DNA from: a virus
Direction: 5' to 3' (one strand)
Virus record (IMG/VR): IMGVR_UViG_3300020201_000024
Location: 1-55,237 of that record
DNA length: 55,237 nt
Shown: piece by piece, positions 25,181 to 32,669 of the stretch
Layout: every line of letters starts with the position of its first letter
Numbering within the stretch: position 1 is the stretch's first letter
Position numbers and translations under genes: made by a program
Notes under the pieces: generated by a model
Databases searched by the model: none
What the model saw: the letters and a program-made list of their open reading frames with translations, nothing else
What the model was told of the DNA's origin: nothing

Positions 25181-25660
25181 TCACTCCTGCTCTTTGCCTG
25201 AGATATCGCCGGACACGCGGGCGTGGCCGGACACTTCGGCGATGCCGAACACGCAGGCGTTGTCGGACACGTGGGCGTTGCCGTACACCCATGCGTAGCC
25301 GTACACACGGGCGTTGCCGTACACGCAGGCGTAGCCGTACACTTGGGCGTTGTCGGACACTTGGGCGTCGCCGCACACCCATGCGTTGTCGTACACTTCG
25401 GCGTTGCCGGACACGCAGGCGTTGCCATACACTTGGGTGTTGTCGGTCACACGGGCGTTGCCGAACACGTTGGCGTTGCCGAACACGCAGGCGTTGTCGG
25501 ACACCCATGCCTCACCCGTTACCTGGGCAGATTTACCAACAAATCCACCTTTGTCTCCAACTTTAACCCCATGGATAAAGATATCCTCAATAGCTTCAAT
25601 GCGGTAAATAGTTTCTTCGTAGGGGGTAATCCTAGTCTCGTCTGTAAATTTAAATTTCAC
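25181..25660 (-). CDS. Hexapeptide-repeat (left-handed beta-helix) protein, third of tandem trio
   Basis: 159 aa from GTG in a GTGA overlap with the preceding copy. The N-domain is diverged (TPYEETIYRIEAIEDIFIHG) but keeps VKVGDKGGFVGKSAQVTG. About 17 hexapeptides follow (VSDNAC, VFGNAN, VYGNAR) and the end is GDISGKEQE. The frame opens much further upstream through the neighbouring repeats, which is a shadow; the GTG after CAAGGAGCAGGA is the supported start. Function unknown. Confidence 0.85.
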   Translation of the reverse strand: MKFKFTDETRITPYEETIYRIEAIEDIFIHGVKVGDKGGFVGKSAQVTGEAWVSDNACVFGNANVFGNARVTDNTQVYGNACVSGNAEVYDNAWVCGDAQVSDNAQVYGYACVYGNARVYGYAWVYGNAHVSDNACVFGIAEVSGHARVSGDISGKEQE

Positions 25661-26520
25661 TCCTGCTCCTTGCCTGAGATATCGCCGTACACCCGTGCGT
25701 AGCCGTACACTTGGGCTTTGCCGGTCACTTGGGCGTAGACGGACACTTCGGCGTCGCCGTACACGTGGGCGTTGTCGGTTATGAGGGCGTTGCCGAACAC
25801 ACGGGCTTTGCCGTACACTTGGGCTTTGCCGGTCACTTGGGCGTAGACGGACACTTCGGCGATGCCGTACACTCGGGCGTTGCCGCGCACTTGGGCGTCG
25901 CCGAACACTCGGGCGTTGCTGCGCACTTGGGCGTTGCCGTACACGTGGGCGTTGCCGTACACTCGGGCGTCGCCGTACACGCGGGCGTTGCCGTACACTC
26001 GGGCGTCGACGAGCACTTGGGCGTTGCCGCCCACACGTGCGTTGCCGTACACCCGTGCGTTGCCGTACACTAGGGCTTTGCCGTCCACGTGGGCGTTGCC
26101 GTACACTCGGGCGTAGTCGAGCACTCGGGCTTCGCCGTACACCCGTGCGTTGTCGGACACGATGGCGTGGCCGGACACTCGGGCGTCGCCGGACACGTGG
26201 GCGTCGCCGTGCATCCACACGTTGTCGGACACGCAGGCGTTGCCATACACTTGGGTGTTGTCGGTCACACGGGCGTAGCCAAACACAAGGGCTTCGCCGT
26301 ACACCCACACGTTGTCGGACAAGTAGGCGTTGCCGTACACCCGTGCGTTGCCGGACACCCATGCATCACCCGTTACCTGCGCAGATTTACCAACAAACCC
26401 CCCTTTGTCTCCAACTCTAACTCTAACTCCCCGGCTAAAAATATCCTCAATAGCCTCAATACGGTAAATAGTTTCACCGGAGGGGGTAATCCTAGTCTCG
26501 TCTGTAAATTTAAATTTCAT
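25657..26520 (-). CDS. Hexapeptide-repeat (left-handed beta-helix) protein, second of tandem trio
   Basis: 287 aa, the longest intact member. The N-domain has a short insertion (SRGVRVRVGDKGG); about 38 hexapeptides follow, ending GDISGKEQE. A block with AEVSVYAQVTGKAQVYGKAR is repeated nearly exactly at about 25720-25760 and 25800-25860, evidence of internal duplication. Start ATG follows AAGGAGCAGGAG from the copy before. A left-handed helix this long would be a fibre of roughly a dozen turns. Cellular or virion location is not indicated: there is no signal peptide. Confidence 0.88.
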   Translation of the reverse strand: MKFKFTDETRITPSGETIYRIEAIEDIFSRGVRVRVGDKGGFVGKSAQVTGDAWVSGNARVYGNAYLSDNVWVYGEALVFGYARVTDNTQVYGNACVSDNVWMHGDAHVSGDARVSGHAIVSDNARVYGEARVLDYARVYGNAHVDGKALVYGNARVYGNARVGGNAQVLVDARVYGNARVYGDARVYGNAHVYGNAQVRSNARVFGDAQVRGNARVYGIAEVSVYAQVTGKAQVYGKARVFGNALITDNAHVYGDAEVSVYAQVTGKAQVYGYARVYGDISGKEQE

Positions 26521-26523
26521 ATA

Positions 26524-27057
26524 TTACTCCTGCTCCTTGCCTGAGATATCGCCGTACACGTGGGCGTCGCCGGACACGCAGGCGTTGCCGTACACTCGGG
26601 CGACGCCGTACACTTGGGATTTGCCGGACACACGGGCGGTGCCGGACACTTGGGCGTTGCCGTACACTTGGGCGTTGTCGTACACGGGGGCGTTGTCGGT
26701 CACACGGGCGTTGCCGGACACCCACGCGTCGCCAAACACCCACGCGTCGCCGGACACAATGGCGTTGCCAAACACACGGGCGCTGCCGAACACACGGGCG
26801 TTGCCGGACACACGGGCGTTGCCAAACACACGGGCGCTGCCGGACACCCACGCGTCGCCGTACACTTGGGCGTTGTCGGACACTTGGGCGTCGCCGTACA
26901 CCCATGCATCACCAGTTACCTGAGCAGATTTACCAACAAATCCCCCTTTGTCTCCAACTTTAACCCCTTGGCTAGGGATATCTTCAATAGCTTCAATACG
27001 GTAAATAGTTTCACCGGAGGGGGTAATCCTAGTCTCGTCTGTAAATTTAAATTTCAT
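26524..27057 (-). CDS. Hexapeptide-repeat (left-handed beta-helix) protein, first of tandem trio
   Basis: 177 aa. The first 160 bases are almost identical to those of the gene at 195 on the other strand, then the repeats diverge (about 20 hexapeptides such as VFGNAR and VSGSAR). Ends GDISGKEQE. Its ATG overlaps the stop of the helicase gene (ATGA), so it is translated as part of the helicase operon. Function unknown. Confidence 0.88.
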   Translation of the reverse strand: MKFKFTDETRITPSGETIYRIEAIEDIPSQGVKVGDKGGFVGKSAQVTGDAWVYGDAQVSDNAQVYGDAWVSGSARVFGNARVSGNARVFGSARVFGNAIVSGDAWVFGDAWVSGNARVTDNAPVYDNAQVYGNAQVSGTARVSGKSQVYGVARVYGNACVSGDAHVYGDISGKEQE

Positions 27058-28361
27058 ATTAAAACTACCTCAATTCCAAATTCTTCTCTAAGAATTTTAC
27101 GCTGACAGTTGTAATGGTCTCTAGTCCATTTGTGGGAAGGGTCTTTAAACAAAATGACCTTGCAAGTATCCTTACCTGGATACATCCTAAACCCTCTGCC
27201 AACCCATTGCAAGAACGAATTTTTAGCTTTACCTAACCCCGCGATAATAATGTACTCCGCAGGCTTGGTATCTACCCCCTCCCCCAAAACTCCCGTAGTT
27301 CCAATCAGTACGTTTAACTTTCTGGAGGTAAATTTGGCTATAAGATCTTTAGAGTTATTGGATACCCCGTTAGCAAACGGCATGCCTGTAAGTTGAGAGA
27401 GAATGTCCCCGTGTTCAATTTCTTTTACCAGGCAAAGGGCGCTTTTACCCGCATCTTGTAACATCTTAAGTTGATTGGAGATTAACTCATTGCGGTGCTG
27501 GTTCCTAATTACCGCCTGCGTGTATACGGCCCGCCAAGTGGTGCCGGTATACGTTACCCGGGGTAACTCGTAGACATACGCCTCTACAGGGCATATGAGT
27601 CTTTTAGCGACCGCATGCGCGTGAGGTACCCGGTAGGCTACCCCCGCGATAAGGCTCTCCATTAGAATGTTTTCCTCCTCTTGGGACCTAAAAGGTGTCG
27701 CCGTAAGGCCGCAGCGGTAGTAGATAGTGCTGCCTATTGTTTTATTGATCTGGCGGTAGGTTTTGGCGGCTGCGTGATGGTACTCGTCTAGTATCATCAT
27801 GCCGTAGTTTAGCCCGGTTGTTTTGTTTTCTATAGCATCAATATTTTCAACTGCAATTAGCGCGCCCCAAGGGCCTACGTCTAAACCGGGGAAAAACTCC
27901 CGCAAGCTGCTAGTAAGCTGCTCCTTCAGGTTCAGGTTAGGCACCACAATAAGCGTCGGTACGTTTATAGCTTCGATAAGAAGCGCAATGACAACTGACT
28001 TACCCACCCCGGTAGATGCGACTAGTACCCCCTGGTGTGCGCGCTTTAGAGCCTGCACCATGGCGGTCTGCTCCTCGTAAGGGGTAAAGGGTAGGCGGAG
28101 CATGAAGGGCGTCGTGTGGGGGCTAGGAATGGCCCTATTGTCATTTAGAGAGAGGGTCCAGCCTTGATGCTCTGCTAAAACAACTAAGCGGAGAAGGAGG
28201 CCGGTAGCAAAGTGACCTTTTTTGTCAATCAAAGGCTTACGGTAGTTTACGCCATAAAAACTTTTGGGCGGCAAGTAGGACAACTCCCGACGGATGAGGG
28301 CGAACTGAGCCGCGGTGTACCCCTCAACCCTCGAAACAGAATTGTTTACCGTGACCTGCAT
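27054..28361 (-). CDS. Superfamily 2 DNA helicase (UvsW-like)
   Basis: 435 aa. Motif I is STGVGKSVV near residue 115, motif II is MILDEYHHA near 190 (DEYH rather than DEAH), motif III is GLTATPFR near 218, and motif VI is WVGRGFRM near 393. The N-terminal 90 residues are a short phage-type extension. T4 UvsW unwinds branched and R-loop structures in recombination-dependent replication, a role that fits the RecA- and SbcCD-like genes of this genome, although this copy lies in a separate - strand operon between a lipoprotein gene and the repeat proteins. Confidence 0.9.
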   Translation of the reverse strand: MQVTVNNSVSRVEGYTAAQFALIRRELSYLPPKSFYGVNYRKPLIDKKGHFATGLLLRLVVLAEHQGWTLSLNDNRAIPSPHTTPFMLRLPFTPYEEQTAMVQALKRAHQGVLVASTGVGKSVVIALLIEAINVPTLIVVPNLNLKEQLTSSLREFFPGLDVGPWGALIAVENIDAIENKTTGLNYGMMILDEYHHAAAKTYRQINKTIGSTIYYRCGLTATPFRSQEEENILMESLIAGVAYRVPHAHAVAKRLICPVEAYVYELPRVTYTGTTWRAVYTQAVIRNQHRNELISNQLKMLQDAGKSALCLVKEIEHGDILSQLTGMPFANGVSNNSKDLIAKFTSRKLNVLIGTTGVLGEGVDTKPAEYIIIAGLGKAKNSFLQWVGRGFRMYPGKDTCKVILFKDPSHKWTRDHYNCQRKILREEFGIEVVLI

Positions 28362-28364
28362 GGC

Positions 28365-28697
28365 TCAGTTAGTTACTTGGCAGTTTGCGCCGATGTGCAG
28401 GTTGCAGCCCGAAGGCGAGGTAGACGCATAGTTACCCGGGGGAAGCTCTGCCAGCCAAGCCGAAGTGCCGTTCCACATAACCCCGTAGAGCTTGCCCTCG
28501 ATGCACAAGGCCGATTCAGGGAAGCTGCTAGGGTACTGTATTACCTGCTGGGGGCACAGTTGAATAGGTACCAGGGAGGGGGCAACCCCGGCCTGACCTG
28601 CAGCCCCGGTAGGCCCCTTAGGTCCGGGGGGACCGATAAGCTCAGGTCCGCAGGCGGTAAAAGCTAGTACTACTAACAGTAAAATTAGAGTTTTCAT
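28365..28697 (-). CDS. Lipoprotein with a short collagen-like segment
   Basis: 110 aa. Signal peptide MKTLILLLVVLAFTAC with a lipobox-like FTAC, then a collagen-like G-X-Y run (GPPGPKGPTGAAGQAGVA), then a small Cys-containing beta domain to the end. It should be an outer- or inner-membrane lipoprotein of the infected cell. Phage lipoproteins often block superinfection or act as outer spanins; neither can be proved here. The sigma-70-like promoter at 28704-28732 would start transcription at or next to the ATG, and no ribosome-binding site is seen. Confidence 0.8.
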   Translation of the reverse strand: MKTLILLLVVLAFTACGPELIGPPGPKGPTGAAGQAGVAPSLVPIQLCPQQVIQYPSSFPESALCIEGKLYGVMWNGTSAWLAELPPGNYASTSPSGCNLHIGANCQVTN

Positions 28698-28703
28698 ATA
28701 TAC

Positions 28704-28732
28704 AAGCTACCCTACTCTATTATCTAAGTCAA
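28704..28732 (-). promoter_or_regulatory. Sigma-70-like promoter for the leftward operon
   Basis: On the - strand: TTGACT (28732-28727), 17-base spacer, TAGCTT (28709-28704). The predicted transcription start falls at the ATG of the lipoprotein gene, which would make the message leaderless. Same TTGACT-N17 pattern as at 36619, 37955 and 43573. Confidence 0.55.
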
Positions 28733-28739
28733 GGGGCTA

Positions 28740-29060
28740 CTCTGACCCCTAACCCCCTCCCCATAGCTCCTACTAGCCTTGATAACCAAGGCTTGCGTTG
28801 ATCTGGAGGTCAACCTGCTACTGCTAGCCTTATTCACACCCGGTTTGCTGGGGCTATTAGGTGCCCAACTACCATTAAAACCGTTATCAAGGCGCTTACG
28901 CGAATGGGTGTGATTTCTGCCTTATGCTTAGTGGCCCTTTACACCGCTTGGCCCGGAGTGAGTCCCGGTCTTGATCCAGCTTTGCATGTAAAGAACCTCT
29001 TAGACCTTGACTTCTTAGGTTTCAGGTCGGTGAGCCTAGTTTAGAGACTGTTAGGCTATC
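28740..29060 (+). other. Non-coding region with RNA-like structure between divergent operons
   Basis: No convincing gene lies between 28698 and 29210. The stretch is full of complementary segments: AGCCTTG (28775-28781) with CAAGGCT (28787-28793); GTTGATC (28797-28803) with GGTCAAC (28808-28814); TCACACCC (28833-28840) with GGGTGTGA (28906-28913); CCTTGATAAC (28777-28786) with GTTATCAAGG (28883-28892); AGCCTA with TAGGCT near 29033-29058. Some are mutually exclusive or form pseudoknots. I read it as a possible structured RNA or a complex regulatory region. Two short frames inside (28779-28913 and 28904-29044) have no ribosome-binding site. Confidence 0.45.
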
Positions 29061-29139
29061 CTTCGTCTTGTGGTATACTCTATAGTAGGATATGGTACCT
29101 GTCAAGGGTTTACTTGATTTAACAGGGTTATAATTTGAT

Positions 29140-29168
29140 TTGACATTAGCGGAGTTGTTTAGTAGCCT
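29140..29168 (+). promoter_or_regulatory. Sigma-70-like promoter for the early rightward operon
   Basis: TTGACA (29140-29145), 17-base spacer, TAGCCT (29163-29168). A TATAAT at 29129-29134 lies just upstream and may belong to an overlapping second promoter without a good -35. The gene at 29211 follows. Confidence 0.5.
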
Positions 29169-29210
29169 ATGGTCTGTAGCTGCACTTTATCAAACTTAAG
29201 AGGTAACTAA

Positions 29211-29531
29211 ATGAAAAAAATCACTGAAATTCAGTTGAAGGAGATCCTAGCTAAGCATTTGGAATGGTTGAAAAATCCCGAAGAGGGGGAACGTGCAAAC
29301 CTAAGCGGCGCGGACCTAAGCAACACGGACCTAAGCAACGCGGAGCTTAGCTATGCGGACCTTCGCGATGCGGACCTCGGTAAGGCAGACCTAAGCAACG
29401 CAAACCTTAGATGTGCAAACCTTAGATTTGCAAACCTCGCTGGTGCGGACCTCTACTGCACCGACCTTCGCGATGCGGACCTAGGATATGCGTACCTCTA
29501 CGGCGCGAACCTGCGCGGTACAAAGTTCTAA
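29211..29531 (+). CDS. Pentapeptide-repeat protein
   Basis: 106 aa. Residues 1-27 are a helical N-terminus (MKKITEIQLKEILAKHLEWL), then about 15 pentapeptides of the A-D/N-L-X-X type (GADLS, NADLR) form a right-handed quadrilateral beta-helix. Pentapeptide proteins such as MfpA and Qnr mimic DNA and bind gyrase, but many have other roles. The gene at 43754 is a longer paralogue with nearly the same first 60 bases. The 15-base DNA repeats (GCGGACCTAAGCAAC type) suggest growth by slippage. First gene of the early operon, after AAGAGG. Confidence 0.88.
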   Translation: MKKITEIQLKEILAKHLEWLKNPEEGERANLSGADLSNTDLSNAELSYADLRDADLGKADLSNANLRCANLRFANLAGADLYCTDLRDADLGYAYLYGANLRGTKF

Positions 29532-29571
29532 AATAATCAAGCGTAAATCTGCCGAAGAGGAATGGAAATAG

Positions 29572-29949
29572 ATGTCGAGTAATACAAAAGTACTTACAAC
29601 GCAAGAACTGGTTTCAAGCTTAGCTAAGACATTGGCCCTTGGAATGTCAAAGCTTATTGACGGTCAGGCAGAGCACAGAGGCGGTGATGTAGCATTTCAC
29701 TTGTCTACGCAATTACTGGCGGCGTTTGTAGCTGCCAGAGCTTGTAACTCATTGAAAGTGCCGAGTAATCTAACCCCGCCTCAACAGTTTGAAGTGGCTT
29801 GCGCCTCTTTTCAAACTTTTAAGGTCGCCTGTCAAGAGGCAGTGGCGGCAGGATTTACTGCCGCAATGAGCGAATTTAGTGGACAACATGTAGAGTATTA
29901 TTGTCAAATTAAGGTAGTCCCGGAACCCCCCAGTAAGTTAGTTAATTAA
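29572..29949 (+). CDS. Hypothetical protein
   Basis: 125 aa, mostly helical (LVSSLAKTLALGMSKLIDGQ, VACASFQTFKVACQEAVAAG), soluble, with Cys residues at three places in the second half. ATG follows GAAGAGGAATGGAAATAG, so the spacing from the ribosome-binding site is rather long. Twelve bases separate it from the lipoprotein gene that follows. No family recognised. Confidence 0.7.
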   Translation: MSSNTKVLTTQELVSSLAKTLALGMSKLIDGQAEHRGGDVAFHLSTQLLAAFVAARACNSLKVPSNLTPPQQFEVACASFQTFKVACQEAVAAGFTAAMSEFSGQHVEYYCQIKVVPEPPSKLVN

Positions 29950-29961
29950 TAAAGGAGCTTT

Positions 29962-30216
29962 ATGAATAAGATGGTTGGTTTGGTTTTTGTGTACCCTCTG
30001 GTTTTTGTGATTGCGATGGTATTGAGTATCATGTCTTGTAGCCCCCCCTCCCCGAAGGCTAAGACCTTGTGCGTTCACCCGTTTGTCAATGGCGGGCAAC
30101 CGACGGTACTCTCCGAAGACGCTATGACCATGAACAACGGTCAAATCGTATTCACCGATGGGGACCGCCTCATTCGACTTAACGGTGCCCTTTGCATCAC
30201 GGTGGGGCAGAAATAA
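29962..30216 (+). CDS. Small putative lipoprotein
   Basis: 84 aa. A hydrophobic N-terminus (GLVFVYPLVFVIAMVLSIM) ends in a lipobox-like IMSC followed by Pro/Ser residues, then a short domain with two Cys (KTLCVHPFVNGG, GALCITVGQK). This suggests a membrane-anchored small lipoprotein of the infected cell; an uncleaved membrane anchor is possible. Follows AAAGGAG with good spacing. Function unknown. Confidence 0.7.
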   Translation: MNKMVGLVFVYPLVFVIAMVLSIMSCSPPSPKAKTLCVHPFVNGGQPTVLSEDAMTMNNGQIVFTDGDRLIRLNGALCITVGQK

Positions 30217-30217
30217 T

Positions 30218-30496
30218 ATGACTAAACTTGAACGAGCGGTCAATTCTTTGGATAACGACACCCTGGCAGAGCTAGGGGCTATGAGTCAACAGGGCCTTAA
30301 GGATCGCATTGTAGGGGCCTCAGAGACGATGAGGCAGGCCTTGGAGGAGCTTGAAAACAATGCTAACTATCAGAAGGTTAAAGAGGACAAGGCGGCCCTG
30401 GAAGCCGGTAAAAAGGAAGTTAATAAACGCCAAAAAGCTATTATTGAAGTGGCCTTGAGCCATTTGACGGGGCAGGCAACAAATGAAGCTAAATAA
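30218..30496 (+). CDS. Coiled-coil hypothetical protein
   Basis: 92 aa from ATG at 30218, two bases after the previous stop; a longer frame from 30158 overlaps the lipoprotein gene and is not supported. Strongly helical and charged (ETMRQALEELENNANYQKVK, LEAGKKEVNKRQKAII), so probably a coiled coil. It overlaps the Rrf2-like gene by 14 bases. Function unknown. Confidence 0.7.
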   Translation: MTKLERAVNSLDNDTLAELGAMSQQGLKDRIVGASETMRQALEELENNANYQKVKEDKAALEAGKKEVNKRQKAIIEVALSHLTGQATNEAK

Positions 30497-30911
30497 GAAC
30501 CTACAGCTAGGATTACTTTTTGCTCTTTACTTGGCACGTAGCGGGAGGACTACTATTCATTATGCGGCGTCCGGGTTGGGAGTTTCGGAACCTTTTTTGG
30601 CGCAAGTGGCACGGTTATTGCGTAAAGGCGGAGTAATTGTATCAAGTAAAGGGCCTAATGGGGGGTATGAGCTTAAAGGTGAGCCCCTGGTGTCGGACGT
30701 ATTCAAGGCTATCGCCCCGGTAAAGCTGCTCAGCACGTACCGGCTTCCCGGCTCTAGCCATGAATACAGGGCGCTACACGCCTTTGCGGGTAACCTTACG
30801 GCTTCCATGGCCCCCCTTATGAATCGTAAGATCAAAAACCTAGTAAACGAGGTTTATGCAAACGATACGGCTAAGTTTAACCGTACTTCCCCTTCGACGA
30901 GCATCAATTGA
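30483..30911 (+). CDS. Rrf2-family transcription regulator
   Basis: 142 aa. Residues 1-75 match the Rrf2 winged-helix plan: LQLGLLFALYLARSG, then GVSEPFLAQVARLLRKGGVI (recognition region) and SSKGPNGGYELKG (wing). The three cysteines that bind an Fe-S cluster in IscR and NsrR are absent, so a cluster is unlikely. Members bind palindromic operators as dimers; two matching palindromes lie at 43683 and 43711. A member in a phage early operon is unusual and suggests control of phage or host genes. It overlaps both neighbours. Confidence 0.75.
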   Translation: MKLNKNLQLGLLFALYLARSGRTTIHYAASGLGVSEPFLAQVARLLRKGGVIVSSKGPNGGYELKGEPLVSDVFKAIAPVKLLSTYRLPGSSHEYRALHAFAGNLTASMAPLMNRKIKNLVNEVYANDTAKFNRTSPSTSIN

Positions 30912-31366
30912 CCACAAAAACTAAGGTAATTTCCGTACTGCTAATTACAGTCACCGCGTATGCGTTTGGGCGATGGAGTGCCCCGGAAAAGATTGTAGAG
31001 AAGCGCGTGGAAGTTGTTCGCGTAGACAAGAGTGTTGACACCAACAAAGACCAAAGAAAAGAGGTAGTAAAACACACGGTGACCAAGCCCGACGGCACCA
31101 CAGAGACCACAGAGACCACGGTAACCGATACTAAAAAAAAGACAGAAGTAACTGTTTCGACGGAAAAAAATGTGAGTACAGAAAAAACAGTGACTTTTAG
31201 CACTTCAAAGGTTACTATTATGGCTCTGGTAGGTTCGGAGTTGTCTTTGCCTTTGGTTCCGATTTATGGCCTTTCTATTACTAAACCTGTACTAGGCCCT
31301 GTTACCGCAGGCGCTTGGGGCTTTTCTAACCGGACCTTTGGGGTCTCTGTGGGGTTAACTTTTTAA
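30908..31366 (+). CDS. Membrane-anchored hypothetical protein
   Basis: 152 aa from TTG in a TTGA overlap. One N-terminal membrane anchor (VISVLLITVTAYAFGRWSAP), then a Thr/Lys/Glu-rich stalk of residues 30-95 with repeated TETTE/VSTEK patterns, then a hydrophobic beta C-terminus ending TFGVSVGLTF, reminiscent of an outer-membrane-type ending. An anchor, stalk and beta-tail arrangement could span the periplasm, but it is not in the lysis block. No family assigned. Confidence 0.7.
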   Translation: MTTKTKVISVLLITVTAYAFGRWSAPEKIVEKRVEVVRVDKSVDTNKDQRKEVVKHTVTKPDGTTETTETTVTDTKKKTEVTVSTEKNVSTEKTVTFSTSKVTIMALVGSELSLPLVPIYGLSITKPVLGPVTAGAWGFSNRTFGVSVGLTF

Positions 31367-31755
31367 TGGATATTTTAGCGCTTCAAGAAATTATTAAACA
31401 AGCATATGAGTCTGAAGTTACTGTGTCGGAGGCAGAAAAACACGCGGCTAGGTTCCTTGAGGCGCAGATTACTATCTCGTCTGCACTTAAGGAATGCGAT
31501 CTAGACTGCCGCATGCGCAAGACCGGCCTTAAAACTCTCAAATCTGCCATATATCTAAAAGAAGCCCGCAGCGGGGAAAAGAAGCCCTCAGATGTTATGA
31601 TTGAAGCGGTTATTAACCAGGATAAGCTGGTGGCCTCTGCTCAGGACGAGTTAGACGCGGTAGAGGTTACGCGTAACGAGTTTCAGAGTCATTACGAGAT
31701 ATGCCGAGAAGGGCACATCTTTTTTCGGGGTATTGCTAAAGGACGGTTCGAATGA
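31366..31755 (+). CDS. Hypothetical protein upstream of the recombinase
   Basis: 129 aa, helical and charged, with Cys at ECDLDCRMRK and ICREGHIFF. It overlaps the previous gene by one base and the recombinase gene by four (ATGA), so it is made together with the recombinase and may act with it, for example as a mediator; this is inferred from position. Genes of this type often precede UvsX/RecA-like genes in phages. Confidence 0.7.
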   Translation: MDILALQEIIKQAYESEVTVSEAEKHAARFLEAQITISSALKECDLDCRMRKTGLKTLKSAIYLKEARSGEKKPSDVMIEAVINQDKLVASAQDELDAVEVTRNEFQSHYEICREGHIFFRGIAKGRFE

Positions 31756-32669
31756 TTAAAATTGACGTAGCCAATATTGTAGCCAATATGCAGAAGTTGT
31801 ACGCCAAAGATAAGAAAGCGCAGAGTATCATCTGCTCTGGAGACTCTGTAAAAACTTCATATCAGGAAAACAACGGCGCCCCCTTCCCAATCTCTCACCC
31901 CCTCCGAGTACTCACGGGCCTTCCCTGCGTCCCCTTCAATAAGATCATTCAGGTAGCGGGAAAGCCCGACTGCGGTAAAAGCACGTTTGCCGCAGAGCTA
32001 ATGGCTTCAAGCCAAAAGTCCGGCATCCAAGTCATTGTGTGGGACGCGGAGGACAAATTTGACGCCAACCGCTTCACCAAGATGGGCGGCATTCCCAAGG
32101 ATCTCCTAGTTATCAAGACCAATGAGATCCTAAAGGGCGCGGAACTTGTTCGCAAGTATATCACCGCCATTAAGGAGCAAGACGAGGAAGCTAAGATCCT
32201 CCTGGTATGGGACTCCGTAGGCGGTAGCCAGTCTAGAAGTCATGCAGAACGGGAGCTAGATAGCGAACGCCACGCACAGCCCGGGCAGGACGCCAAAGAG
32301 AATGGCTCAGTCATGAAGATGCTGGTAGCCCTCATTAACAAGTACCCAGACTCTATCGCTACATACCTGGTAAACCAGACCTACGCAAAAATTGGTTTTA
32401 TGATGAAAGGGGACGCCGCTTCTGGAGGCACTAAAATTGAGTACCATTCTTCCCTCATTATCATGCTCAAGCGCATCAAGGTGCTCACTAAGACTGTCAA
32501 GGGTGTAGTTAACAAGTACGGCATCCTAACCCGCGCCACGGTGTCTAAAAACCATTTGTCCCCGTCTGCTACCTCCGTTCATCAAATGGACTTCCAAATT
32601 ACCGCTGAAGGTGCTAAGGTATCAGAAGGAGCAACGGGAGATGAAGAAAATGAAGACTCAGAAGAGTAA
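31752..32669 (+). CDS. RecA/UvsX-like recombinase
   Basis: 305 aa. Walker A GKPDCGKST at residues 70-78, a following DAED segment, Walker B ILLVWDSVGG around 149-158, and GGTKIEYHSSLIIML (L2/core region) near 230. The C-terminus is acidic as in many RecA proteins. It catalyses ATP-dependent pairing and strand exchange. Next to SbcD- and SbcC-like genes and with a UvsW-like helicase elsewhere, it completes a T4-like recombination-dependent replication set. The last 29 bases overlap the SbcD-like gene. Confidence 0.9.
   Translation: MIKIDVANIVANMQKLYAKDKKAQSIICSGDSVKTSYQENNGAPFPISHPLRVLTGLPCVPFNKIIQVAGKPDCGKSTFAAELMASSQKSGIQVIVWDAEDKFDANRFTKMGGIPKDLLVIKTNEILKGAELVRKYITAIKEQDEEAKILLVWDSVGGSQSRSHAERELDSERHAQPGQDAKENGSVMKMLVALINKYPDSIATYLVNQTYAKIGFMMKGDAASGGTKIEYHSSLIIMLKRIKVLTKTVKGVVNKYGILTRATVSKNHLSPSATSVHQMDFQITAEGAKVSEGATGDEENEDSEE

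Noticed and set aside
25181-27057. CRISPR-like array
   Set aside because: The short regular repeats are contiguous 18-base coding units without distinct spacers, and they sit inside intact reading frames.
28779-29044. Two short frames of 44 and 46 codons in the divergent intergenic region
   Set aside because: The first has only a TTG start and the second an ATG, and neither has a ribosome-binding site. The helix-forming complementarity explains the region better.
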